From positions 1,242,638 through 1,306,637 of the forward strand of contig MU278351.1 of NCBI GenBank assembly GCA_022385755.1: a DNA stretch of 64,000 bases, read 5' to 3'. The translations under genes and the position numbers were made by a program. Position 1 is the first letter of the stretch. Every line of letters starts with the position of its first letter. The notes beneath the pieces were generated by a model that had not been told where the DNA came from, did no database searches, and saw nothing but the letters and a program-made list of their open reading frames with translations. Positions 32,274 through 43,421 of the stretch are shown here, in pieces. Source of the DNA: Trametopsis cervina. Its lineage: Eukaryota > Basidiomycota > Agaricomycetes > Polyporales > Irpicaceae.

Positions 32274-32539
32274 GCGTGAAGATGGTCGTCACGAACATTG
32301 ACGAACGTTTACGAAGACATTTATGTAGAATATAACCCGCATACTGGACTACCTTTGATACTATAGCTGAACGATGAATGAACTTGTACTCGTAGACACT
32401 GGAAATCGAAATGATTTATCGAAATCTTACATCCTGAGCATTCAGTAATATACAGTGGTGCTGGTATCCAGTAGGGCACAACTCAGAAGCAACATAAATA
32501 TACGATAGTGGTCATAGACATGGTCCACAAGCAAGTCCA

Positions 32540-33846
32540 TTAGAAGTCGTCAGCGAAATAATCAGCAAGGTTGTCCTTGATCTCCTTGAACCGAATCGTC
32601 GTCACAGCCAGGACATTCTCCTTGCAGGTGTGCACCCCCTCCAACACGCTCTGTGGGTTGACTTCCCCCTTCACTATCGCCGCAAGCATGCTTTCTGTCC
32701 ACATCAAACGCCCAAGCACGTCCTCGCGCTGGAACGCCGGCATGGGCCCCGACGACCAACTCTCGATGGCGGCCTTCCACAGCATCCCGAACGCCTTCGT
32801 GCATCGTGCCTGGCTTGTGCACCGCGGCGAGTGCGACATCACCGGCGGAGTAGAAGGTAGTGTCTCCCATAGCTTGCAAAGTGAGTAGTATCCGCACAGT
32901 AAGCGGACACGACGATCCCTCGTCAGGGCCTGTTCGGTTTCCCAGTGTGCCTTGCCTTTGAGCATCATGGCGTGGTACGCCAGCCCGAGCATCGTCCGGA
33001 GGTTGAACCGCTCGCCGACGTCAATAGCCAGCGCGAGGTCACGGCCCTCGCCAATGAGATGGCGCCATCGCATGATAACGAGCTCGAGCAGGTCGAACCG
33101 TTCACACAGCGCAGAGAGCTCGGTGACCTGGGTGAGTGACGGGGGCTGTTGCGGGGGAGAGGCGCCAGTGAGAGCGGGAGGGAGCGCTATTGGCAGTACG
33201 GGAGCTTGAATGGTCGGGACGTTGTCGAACGCGCCCGGTTGAGAGAAGTAACCGTACATGGCACCCAGTGCCCACGACTCGAGCGAGCGAAACTGGTACT
33301 TGTTCGTGATTCGGGCGAGATTGAACATCTGAGTGTAATCTGCTTCTGGAGTTAGGGCTGTCAGCAATTCATGAGGTCTGTGCGATGCGGGATATCAGTG
33401 TCAGCGTAAGGAGTGTAGCTTTGAGGTCACGCACAAAGCATATAGCGACCATAGCAGTGCACGGAACTCGTCAGCAGTATCTCCCTGCAGGCGAATAGGA
33501 TTGTCGTCTGCATCTCCCTCAGTACTTGCGGCAGAGCTCATGTCAGACCGTGAAGAGTCGGTCTCTGAAGACAGCTGGAACATGGTTTCGAAGGCTGACT
33601 TGTCCTTCATTAGCGTTGACCTGTGCACCTGAGGTCGTTCCAGGGGTTAGGAGATATATAAACGATATCAGGACTACGCACCTTGAACAGCGTATTCTCA
33701 ACCAAGAATACACTGTTTCCATCGCTAATGTAGTACGTGGAGTCCCTGCTTGGGCCTGGCATAGACAGGGAGAGGATGCCATCGGCGAGGAAAGAATGGG
33801 CCATGGCCATGAGTGGGCTACCTGCGTGTATGCCGTCTGTGTCCAT
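32540..33846 (-). CDS. BTB/POZ domain protein 1, 398 aa
   Basis: Minus-strand exons 33846-33682, 33628-33435 and 33377-32540 give 398 aa. The order YYISDGNSVFLVENTLFKVHRSTLMKDKSAFETMF, then IRLQGDTADEFRALLWSLYALPHELL is the BTB fold used by basidiomycete BTB proteins, usually for dimerisation or Cul3 binding. The C-terminal part is alpha-helical, with a Cys-poor KLWETLPS region. It ends LADYFADDF, an acidic tail shared with BTB protein 2 (LADYFADEELVL). Exon boundaries coincide with those of the second copy. The function is unknown. Confidence 0.82.
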
Positions 33847-35022
33847 GGTACTCGACTTTGAAGCTTAGGTTTCCAGATGTCTCGCCCGATGTACTAGAAC
33901 CAAGTAGCACAGCAGAAGGACTGTATCTTCATTTCCGCCGAACGTACTAAATGGTAGTTGTGGGAAGAGGCTGGCGCCACACTCGCAACTCCGTACGTAA
34001 CTCAACACTACCGCAGCACCAATCACAGATCATTCAATCTCAACACGACGCTCTGTCTTCAGACGAAGGCCCATTGAAGTTCTCAAGGATGATTTATTAC
34101 TTGGGCAATCACATCGAAATAATGTACATAGTAACAAACATATCAAGAGACATACGGCAAGAATCTGCAGAGGATGTGGTCAGTTGAAGTCACATAAAGT
34201 GGGAATTAACAAGAGTTAAAAAGGTTCAGACATCCAAAGGAAGGTACTTGCAACCCGCATCGCACCGACCCCCGCCTCCCGCCCAGCGCACCACTTCCGT
34301 GGCGGCCCACGCTTCACTGTGCCATTTTGGGTTCGACACAGGACGAAGGGGGAATATAGACGTTCCGCATTGGGGGAGTACTCCCTTGCAGAGAGGGTGC
34401 TCGAGTGAAAACTGCGAATGTACGGTATATTTCATCATAGAGTTGTCCAGTGCAGGCTGGAAAAGAAGGGCTACAAGAAGGCGTGCTCACCGATCATCCC
34501 TATAATCACGTCTTCCAAACCCAAATACAGCGTGTTCATTGTAATCCTGTGCATAACTGGGTATATAGTCAGCGTGTGTAATAGTAGCATAGCATATCGA
34601 AGAAGGATCAGACGAAATGGCACTGGCAAGTACACTGTGCGCTCCGTAAAACGCTAGTCCGTTGCGAACGGACTACTCTATTTCTCGGCATGGTCGTGTA
34701 AGACGGGGAAGAGAATATGGTCATCACAAAGAGTAGCCAAGAAGTTGTACTCACCATAACGAACGAAGGTATGAAGAAGCCTTCAGAAAACGACAAATTT
34801 TATAGATGTACTGTTTGTTGCTGTTTGATGATCGCCAGTCGTGGGAAAGCGCTGATAGGCGGGGAACAGTCGGGGAACGCGCTCAAGTCATCCGGCGGTC
34901 TCTTAGGTTCAAGTGAATAATGCAATGTGGTCTCACGAGGAGGATACATAGCTCCAACAAGACTATAAATAAGAGAGTATTATGCTGTAACATACGTCTA
35001 TATCCATACGCACAATACACAA
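33847..35022. other. Intergenic region
   Basis: About 1.2 kb with only short frames. A perfect 7-bp inverted repeat with a 3-bp loop (GTCCGTT-gcg-AACGGAC, about 34659-34675) is the only structure I noticed. No gene is supported. Confidence 0.4.
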
Positions 35023-36497
35023 TCATGAGTGTGTCGATGATTGTTGACTAAGGAGTACCTTCGCGAAGCGATAGAGTCCAACGACATACAGTAAACATAA
35101 TATAGCCATCTTCCATCTCATGCCGAAGGACCGCGAGCGGTAGATTCTCGCATCTCCGAGTTCCAGCTCAAGATCGCTGGGCGGACCTTTCGCGCCGGCT
35201 TCATCTATAGCAGCAATTTCCTGAACAGTAAGAGGAGCTGGTTTCCCCAATGCAATCAGGCAACGTTATCGATAAAGCATTATCACACGTACGGAGATCA
35301 GCGACATTGAGATATTCCTTCATGTGTGCTTTGGTAGAACTTGTACTGTCAAAGTAATTGATCTCGTTAGATCGGCAGAAAATCCAGCTATCGTCGACGA
35401 CTCACGTAACGATGACGACGCCTTTGCTTCGAACCCAGGAGAGAATAACTTGTGTAGGGGTGGCACCTAAACGTTTGGCTGCCGCATTCACGGGTTTATC
35501 TACAGGTCCCCCTGGGTATTTCGTAATGGGACTATAGCAGGGCGTCAATACTGCTGTGCTGAGGCGGAGGTCCTAGGAAATCGAATACACCTCAGGCTGC
35601 TGTACGCCGCAATCACAATCTGATGCTTAGCAGCGTATGCTAAAAGTTCTTTGTTCTCGAAATAGTTGTATGGACTGAAATTGATCTGCATTGTCATCAC
35701 AATGGTGTTGTGGCGGGCTATACATAGGACCTGCGCACCTGGTTTACAGCAGGAATTACACTGCTTTCCTTAACAAGCCTCTGCAGCTGCTCGAGGTTGA
35801 AGTTACTGACTCCAATACTCCTAAAATGCGGGACCACCGGTCATGAGGGAACCGTCTCTATGACTTCAAGCACCGCATTGGTACTCACTTGGCCAGCCCC
35901 TGCTTGTGTAGCGCCTCAAATTTGCCCCATACCGCGGGTATATCCAGATTGAAAGGGAAATGAATGAGGTACAAATCCACGTGTTCAACGGAGATCTGAG
36001 AACATAGTCATGAAGGCAAGTCATGCTGTGATTGCTGTGAACGGACCTTCTCCAAGCTTTGTGCTATAGCGTCCTCAACGGATCCTAGGCCAGAATACTT
36101 CGTAGTGATGAACAGTTTCGACCGCGGAACTCCACTGTTTTGTATCGCTACGCCAACATACTCCTCTGTTCTATAAACTGACATAATTGACAGAGTCAGA
36201 ACGCCAGATAAGCCTCCACGCCCAACTATGCTGCTTACACTGTGCGGTGTCTATATGTGTAAATCCGACCTCGAGAGCCTGTTCAACGTAGGCAGTGACG
36301 TCCTACAGCACCAATGAGTCATACTGAGGCGATGTAACGAAGAGTCAACCACATACCTGGCCTTTCCATTTAGACCCTGTCCCGAATACGATAACGGGCA
36401 TCTGCGAGCGTTAAGCAGTTAGCAGCTTCCCTTCTCACAATGAGACTCGTGTCCTTACCTGCTCGCCATTATTCAGTGTAACTGCACCGAACGGCAT
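35023..36497 (-). CDS. Aldo-keto reductase with C-terminal membrane segment, 318 aa
   Basis: Ten minus-strand exons (36497-36459, 36401-36357, 36302-36239, 36177-36047, 35995-35889, 35820-35739, 35685-35591, 35531-35406, 35345-35293, 35237-35023) give 318 aa. The catalytic tetrad is visible: Asp46 and Tyr51 in HIDTAQFY, Lys76 in FITTKYS, His105 in LYLIHFP. GVSNF and the NADPH-side segments (NQINFSPY, AAYSSLSP) also fit. The family reduces carbonyls with NADPH. After the barrel, a basic stretch (YRSRSFGMRWK) leads into one hydrophobic helix (MAILCLLYVVGLYRFAKVLL) near the C-terminus, so the enzyme is probably tail-anchored in a membrane. The gene lies between the two BTB paralogs, all on the same strand. 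Confidence 0.9.
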
Positions 36498-36935
36498 CTC
36501 GAACTCTTGCAGGTCCGTTACGCCTGGCTGTGGGAGTGGTTGTGGAAGCCTGAAGAGGGGTGAAACTATATGCCGTGCCGGTGATGAACATGGCGCAAAC
36601 TGTCGTAACGCTCTCACATCATCTCATGAGCTACTACCGCATCCGTGTGGCAGTGCGATCCTTGACACACCTGCCACTGTGAGAAAAGAACAAGTGAAAT
36701 ACAGACGCGTAGAATGCGCACCTACGATAGCATTGCGATAGCGTAAATAGACTCCACCGCCTGGATTACTGTAGAGACCAAATTGCTCACTGAGCATGTC
36801 ACGTAGCTGGGCTGGTTGGCCATAATCTACAACTCTATAGTACATCCTATTGTCCTCTATGCAGAAAACCAACGTGATCGAAAGCAAACTGACGTACAAA
36901 TTACATTTCGGGGCTGCGACGACTGGAATATGAAC
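36498..36935. other. Intergenic region
   Basis: About 440 bp between the aldo-keto reductase start and the end of the second BTB gene. A 91-codon minus-strand frame (36899-36624) has no recognisable features and I do not call it. Confidence 0.4.
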
Positions 36936-38346
36936 CTAGAGCACCAGCTCCTCGTCTGCGAAATAATCCGCCAAGCTATCCTCTACCGCCTTGATCTTGT
37001 CTTGAATCATCTTCCTCGCAACGATACGACAGTCTGTGTGCATATATGTCGCCGAGCCCCATCTGCTGAATTCCTTAGCAACTGCTCTTAGTCGACTAAG
37101 GACATCTGCCATGCCGTGCTGCAGCACCGAGTCGCTTTTTGTCTTCTCCTTCCAGAACTCCAACCAACACTGCGTACAACCATGCTGATGCCATGTCGCC
37201 CCGCACGCAGGTGAGTGCTCTAACGGAAGAGGGGCAGATCGCAGCCGTTCCCACAGCGTGCTGAGGCGGTAGTATCCCGTGAGTAGACGCAGTTTCTGCT
37301 CGTGTGAAACGATAAGCCGTCCCTCTGCGTCGAGTAATAGACTGTCTCCCAGCTCATCGCGTGGAACGCTCTTCGCTACGATGGCATTGGCCTTCTGCAT
37401 GACCTCGAAGTAGGCGATTCCTCGCAGTGCGCGCAGATCGAGCTCGTCGGCGAGCATCATTGCTAGGTGTGCATACTGAATAGAGAAGCCCATAAGTTGC
37501 TTGAGGACACCTGTCATTGTGCTCAGCAGCTTCTCGTGTCCGCAGAGCTGCCCGAGTCTCATTAGTCGAGAGACAAGAGCCCCGTTAGATGCGATCGCCT
37601 GTGACGTAGTCATCGGTGACATTTGACTGGACATTGTAGTGGGGGCTACGGGGGTGGCTGTGAATGGCATTGTGAGGATGGGAGGTACAGCAGAAAGAGA
37701 GAGCATGGGGGTGGGTGACTTCCGGTTGACATGGTCCGTGATGACGTCCAATGCCCAAGTCTCGATGGACTTGAATTGATATTTGGAGGAGATACGCGCG
37801 ATGTCGATAAGGCGGTTGAGCCTCTCTAAGTCAATCTCTGGGGTGGTTACTAGAGAAAGCTCGTGTGGTCTGTAGAAAGAGGATTAAATCCCAGAAGCGC
37901 AAGGAGGACAAAAACAAGGCTTACAGCGCGTACAATATCCACAAGAAGTTCTTGAACTCCGCTACTGTTTCGCCATCAAGATGTATGGGATGGTCATCGG
38001 AGCTGCCGTCTACATGTTCTCCTTGAGGAAGCTCAAACATGCTGCCAAACATGGATGAGTCCTTCGACAACAATGACCGGTGGACCTGTATGAGGATCAG
38101 CAATGAGTCGTTACGATTCCGTGTGGAACGTACATTGAATAAGGTACTCTCGACCAGCAGGATACAGCTTCCGTCCTCCAAGTAATATGTATCGTCACGA
38201 ACGACATCTGTTCTCGCCACTGAAGAAGGGACGGTGTCAATTACTTGCAACATCTGCTCAATCTCTTCGTCCGCTCTCTTCCGCTTGCTGGGAGTGTCCA
38301 TGGCAGGAGATGGTGACCTGGATCGCTTGTGTAGGACAGACGGCAT
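36936..38346 (-). CDS. BTB/POZ domain protein 2, 435 aa
   Basis: Minus-strand exons 38346-38134, 38085-37925 and 37869-36936 give 435 aa; an upstream in-frame ATG at 38424 would add 26 residues. A short basic N-terminus (KRSRSPSPAMDTPSKRKR), which could be a nuclear localisation signal, precedes the BTB segment (YYLEDGSCILLVESTLFNVHRSLLS...IHLDGETVAEFKNFLWILYAL). The C-terminal half resembles BTB protein 1, including a GYYRLSTLWE block and the tail LADYFADEE. The Cys/His-rich stretch CGATWHQHGCTQCW near residue 350 is worth noting. Exon boundaries match those of BTB protein 1. The function is unknown. Confidence 0.82.
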
Positions 38347-38690
38347 AGTACGCGTCAGTAGAATGAATATGCTACATATACTCTGTCCTGCCGACGTAGG
38401 AAAGGCCAATCTGGTTTGGGACAAGGATTTGTATAGAGATGTCGTCTACTAAACGCCAGCCAGTGGCGTTACCTTGAGCGGCGATTAGATTACTCTGCTA
38501 GTGGTATGCTCACAAGTGTCCAAACAAAAGCTTCGACAACGTTTGACCGGATATACGCAGAGTTGAATGAAAAGCGAGTTTCCTTGAATTAACCTTCCAT
38601 GTTATAGATACATCGAAAACGCTACATCATGGCTCGCCACACTTGATTGTACACAGCATAGCACCTATATTACAAATCCGATTCAAAACG
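38347..38690. other. Intergenic region
   Basis: About 340 bp between the BTB 2 start and the end of the next minus-strand gene. I see nothing beyond presumed promoter and 3' flank. Confidence 0.4.
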
Positions 38691-39420
38691 TCACGGTCTG
38701 CGAGTCTTGACTTTTAACCTCGTCGAGCGTCGGCCTGGCGTACTGGCAGCTAGAGGACTTGTATCAAAGCCTGCTCCCCGCTTGAAAAAAGGGGTACTAG
38801 AAAAGGGTGGCGTCCCCAGAGACTCGCCGAAGCTCGGGTCCACTGCTGAGAACGGTTCGAACTTGGGCACGGGTGGAGGCTGCATCGGAGAAACGGCAGC
38901 AGGGATGAATGACGCAGCAGAAGGATCCGTCGGTGAAAGGCCCATCATACTCTGCATGATGCTATCTATGTCGCCTGCGGACGTTTCCTGCTGCTCGGTG
39001 ATCAGCGATCCACGCAAGATAGCTTGCTCAAACAGCTCGGTATGTCGGAGGGTCGCTACTTCTGATCGCAAACTTTCCATTACGCCAGCAAATAGCACTG
39101 TCATTTAGTGAGGTAAGATATATGGCGAGCGAAGTATATGACAGAAGCAGGAGCTCACGCTGCTCGTGCTGCGCGTCCCTCGGTTTTGGTAGCAGGGGAT
39201 CGCGTTCGGCCTTGAGTTCCTCTGCGGAGGGTTCATTGAGGCGAAGACGGTGGTTTATGCTGTGCATGAGCGCAAAGTTGCTCATGCTAGCCTCCTCAGG
39301 AGTTGTCTCGTCAGGTCCATAGTCGGTTCCGATAGAGCTAGACGGCGATGGCGCGCGCAGAACAGGGGGCGCATAGGCCGAGTCACCGCTGTGGATGTAC
39401 GTCGCGCTGTTCTGCGGCAT
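38691..39420 (-). CDS. Unrecognised 222-aa protein divergent from RNR1
   Basis: Minus-strand exons 39420-39159 and 39097-38691 join in frame to 222 aa. I do not recognise a family. Visible features are a Ser/Pro-rich N-terminus with acidic residues (PDETTPEEAS), a helical middle (about residues 55-120: LMHSINHRLRLNEPSAEELKAE and LLFAGVMESLRSEVATLRHTEL) that could form a coiled coil, and a Pro/Ser-rich tail ending in a basic cluster (STPGRRSTRLKVKTRRP). The intron removes 61 nt with good borders. It shares a 287-bp divergent promoter with ribonucleotide reductase, so S-phase co-expression is possible. Confidence 0.68.
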
Positions 39421-39707
39421 GATGCGTGTTGCTGGATGTCGCTCGGTAAGCAGGATATCAATGGACCTTAGTAATAATATGAAGTGTGCTTACAACTCGT
39501 ACGGTCGTGATAAACACAGGTAAAGAACGCGACAAGGCGCGTCCTGAACGCGTCCTGCATGCTTGATGACTTTCCCACGCTCGCGTGCTGCTTAAATAAT
39601 GTCTAGACGCTTAGGTTGGTCCTTCGCCTGCAACCTCCACCTCCTCCGGCCCCCCTTCCACCCATACCCTACCTTCGTCTATACCATCTCCAATAGCGCG
39701 ATATACG
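39421..39707. promoter_or_regulatory. Bidirectional promoter with MluI cell-cycle box (ACGCGT)
   Basis: This 287-bp gap drives RNR1 to the right and the 222-aa gene to the left. It contains ACGCGT at 39548-39553, the MCB core bound by MBF (Mbp1-Swi6), which activates RNR and other S-phase genes in yeasts. Related CGCG words (gaacgcgac, ggcgcgtcc) lie just upstream. Further ACGCGT copies follow inside the first introns of RNR1. Confidence 0.55.
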
Positions 39708-42700
39708 ATGGCATATGTGTACAAAAGAGGTACGCTCACATTACCTCCTGCCCCAGCATTCTGCTGACCACTTTTCGGCGCGTGTCTTTTTTACGCGACA
39801 GACGGGTCAGTTGCTTAATTACGCGTCGCGACGCGTCCTTGCACTTTCACTAAACGCACTCCACATCTTCTAGACGTAAGGAACGCGTGCAGTTTGATAA
39901 GGTACGTGCGGGACATATGTCGCGTATGCTATCACGCGCTAACACGATTTTCAGATCACTGCACGGATACACAAGCTTTGCTATGGCTTGGACACTGACC
40001 ATGTCGAACCGATAGCGTGAGTAATCGTCCATTCCTCTTCCCCACGATCTAACGGCTATATAGTGTAGCACAGAAGGTCATCGCAGGCGTGTATCAGGGT
40101 GTGACCACAGTAGAGCTTGATGTGAGTACCTGGGTTGCATAGTGAAGCGCGTCGTAATTTATCACGCGTCTTTTGGCAGAACCTGGCTGCTGAGACTGCC
40201 GCATACCTTACCACCAAGCACCCCGACTACGCTATTCTTGCCGCTCGCATCGCTGTCTCCAACCTCCATAAAGAGACCAAGAAGAACTTCTCCGCTGTAA
40301 TCAAGGATTTGCATGATTATGGTACGTCGAACAGCCACAGCTTGGGTTCTTTTACCAATCGCCGACTTCAACAGTTAATCCCAAGAATGGCAAAGCGTCT
40401 GGAATGATTTCCAAGACGACTTATGATATCGTTATGGCGAACGCTGAGAAGCTTGACTCAGCTATCATCTATAACCGCGATTTCAGCTACAACTTGTATG
40501 TTCGTTCTATGAACCGTCTTGTATCACTCTGACTCTCCCTTTAGCTTTGGCTTCAAGACCCTGGAGCGATCATACCTGCTGAAGATCAATGGACGAACAG
40601 CTGAGAGACCACAGCACATGCTGATGCGTGTTGCTGTCGGTATTCACGGTTCTGACATCGATCGTGCTATCGAGACCTACAACCTCATGTCGGAACGATA
40701 CTTCACACACGCCTCACCGACTCTGTTCAACGCTGGAACGCCTCACCCGCAACTTAGTTCATGTTTCTTGGTCGCGATGAAGGATGACTCCATCGAGGGC
40801 ATATACGACACACTGAAGAACTGTGCGATGATCAGCAAGACGGCAGGTGGTATTGGTCTCAATATCCACAATATTCGCGCTACCGGGTATGTTGTTGCTC
40901 TATATCTGTCTTGCAAACCGGATCCTCTAACTTATGTTATTAGCTCCTACATTGCTGGTACCAATGGCTACTCGAATGGTATTGTACCAATGCTTCGCGC
41001 ATATGATGCAACCGCCCGGTATGTCGACCAGGGTGGGAACAAGCGTCCCGGAGCATTTGCTATCTACATCGAGCCCTGGCATGCGGACATTTTCGAATTC
41101 ATCGATCTTCGCAAGAACCATGGAAAGGAGGAGGCCCGCGCTCGTGATTTGTTCTACGCTCTTTGGATCCCCGATCTCTTGTGGGTCCGCTATATCGCGC
41201 AAACCGTTGCTTCTACTGACTTCTATATTCTAGCATGAAGCGTGTTGAGGCTAATGGGAAGTGGTCATTGTTCTGCCCGAGTGAAGCTCCAGGACTGCAC
41301 GATGTTTGGGGCGAGGAGTTTGAAGAGCTTTTTGAGAAATATGAGAAAGAAGGTCGTGCTCGCAAGACTATCGACGCCCAGAAACTGTGGTATGCCGTCT
41401 TGGAAGCCCAGATCGAGACAGGAGGCCCTTTCATGTTGTACAAGGACGCGGCGAATGGTGCGACTACTCTCTTTCATTGGTTCGCTAAGATTCTAAAGAT
41501 GTCATACAGCGAAGTCAAACCAGCAGAACCTCGGGACCATCAAGTCGTCCAACCTTTGCACCGAAATCATCGAGTACTCATCTCCGGAAGAAACCGCTGT
41601 CTGCAACTTGGCTTCCATCGCTCTTCCATCCTTCATCGAGAATGGGAGATATAACTTCAAGAAGCTCCACGACGTAGCAAAGGTTGTCGCATTCAACCTC
41701 AATCGTATCATTGACGTCAACTACTATCCAATTCCGGAAGCTCGCCGCTCGAACATGCGCCACCGACCCATCGGCGTTGGTGTGCAAGGTCTCGCTGACG
41801 CGTTCATGGCTCTTCGTATGCCCTTCGACTCTCCGGAGGCTCGTGTCTTGAACAAGCAGATCTTCGAAACTATCTATCATGCCGCCGTAGAGGCCAGCAG
41901 TGATATTGCCGAGGTGGACGGACCCTACGAGACGTATGAAGGTAGCCCAGCCAGCAAAGGCCAACTTCAATTCGACTTGTGGGGGGTTACTCCTTCGGAC
42001 CTTTGGGACTGGCCGACCCTCAAGGAGAAGGTTGCTAGGACCGGGTTGAGGAACTCTCTGCTTCTTGCCCCTATGCCGACAGCCTCAACGAGTCAGATCC
42101 TGGGCAACAATGAATGCTTTGAGCCCTACACCAGCAACATCTATACTCGTCGTGTTCTCGCCGGCGAGTTCCAAGTTGTGTGCCCCTGGCTCCTCCGCGA
42201 ACTCGTTGATCTCAAGCTCTGGAATGACGAGATGAAGAACATGATCATTGCCAACAACGGCTCTATTCAAAGCATCTACGGCATCCCCGACGATGTCAAG
42301 GCTATTTATAAGACCGTCTGGGAGATCAGCCAGAAGAAGGTCCTTGACCTCGCTGCCGACCGCGGAGCCTTTATCTGTCAGAGTCAGAGCTTGAACGTCC
42401 ACCTGCAGTCTCCCACCGTTGGTCAGCTCACCAGCATGCACTTCTACGGCTGGAAGAAGGGTCTCAAGACCGGCATGTACTATTTGCGCACGAGGCCCGC
42501 GGCCCAAGCTATCCAGTTCACGGTTGATCAGACTATGCTCAAGGAATCGCAAAAGGTCCGTGAGCACAAAGTCCCGGCTGTATCTGCAAAGCCGGCCGTC
42601 AACGGCATCCCTACCCCTTCCACCGCGCCGTCGACGCCCGTTCAGACTCCTGCGTCCCCCGTGACGTCCTCGTTCGAGCCAGTACAGATCAAGCAAGAGC

Positions 42701-42924
42701 CCGTGAGCCCTGAACTGAGTACGGAGAAGCCTGCTCAGGACGACCTGGCAACACTGATGGAGAAGCTCTCTGTCTATGGCCTCGAAGACAGCCAAATGAA
42801 CGCTGCTCGGCAAGACCCAGGGTTCGCTGCGGCCCTGCTCAGGCAGAAGGAGATGGAGTTCGAACAAGCACAGCTGCTTTGCTCTCTCGAGAACAAGGAG
42901 GCTTGTGTGATGTGCTCGGGTTGA
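39708..42924 (+). CDS. RNR1: Ribonucleoside-diphosphate reductase large subunit, 884 aa
   Basis: Eleven exons (39708-39729, 39802-39805, 39874-39901, 39955-40016, 40064-40121, 40180-40321, 40375-40495, 40545-40886, 40944-41180, 41234-41457, 41510-42924) give 884 aa. Exon 2 is only 4 nt (acgg), and it is needed to build the conserved N-terminus [14 protein letters not shown]. Active-site residues match class Ia reductases: Cys219 ([10 protein letters not shown]), Asn428-Cys430-Glu432 (SSNLCTEI), Cys445 (VCNLAS), and the C-terminal CVMCSG redox pair. The ATP-cone is N-terminal, and a Pro/Ser/Thr-rich linker (about residues 775-815) precedes the swinging tail. The enzyme reduces NDPs to dNDPs together with the Rnr2-type subunit. 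Five ACGCGT words in the promoter and 5' part suggest cell-cycle control. Confidence 0.97.
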
Positions 42925-43421
42925 GCAGGCTGTATTAGATTTGGTGGTTCATTTTCTTGTCGCATGCTATCGTTTTCATCTCTTGTTCTCAAAGCATTCT
43001 TGTATCTCGCCCCTGCATCTCTGTCTGTATGACTATCTCGCATATCGTATGTATTAGAACCACATGGCCGTAATTGATAAGCCGACGTTTCGTATCATCT
43101 TCGAACAGGAGCGCATTGAACGCACCATGCGCTGCTTGGCGCAATGCTATTCCCGCTTTGCTGAAGAGTTGGCGACCAATTTCGGGTGTCTAAGCGTCCA
43201 GGTGGAGGTTGCGGCAGCGCGAAGATTCCACCGAGTGCTAGACAGTGAAGCGTGCCTCACCACACGGAATGAACGGATACGAGCGAATAGCAATGGTGCG
43301 CTCCCAAATTGATTAAGCTGAACATTTGCGGCGGATACATGGCTACAAAGCAAGAAGAAAATACGTGCGAACATGATACAATGGTGAGATCGTCCGATAG
43401 ATGTGTAGATGTATGCAAAAG
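42925..43421. other. Convergent intergenic region
   Basis: About 500 bp between the 3' ends of RNR1 and the kinase gene. I see no gene. Confidence 0.45.

Noticed and set aside
42085..42867. A 260-codon frame antisense to RNR1.
   Set aside because: It mirrors the codon bias of the well supported sense gene. The peptide has no recognisable features.
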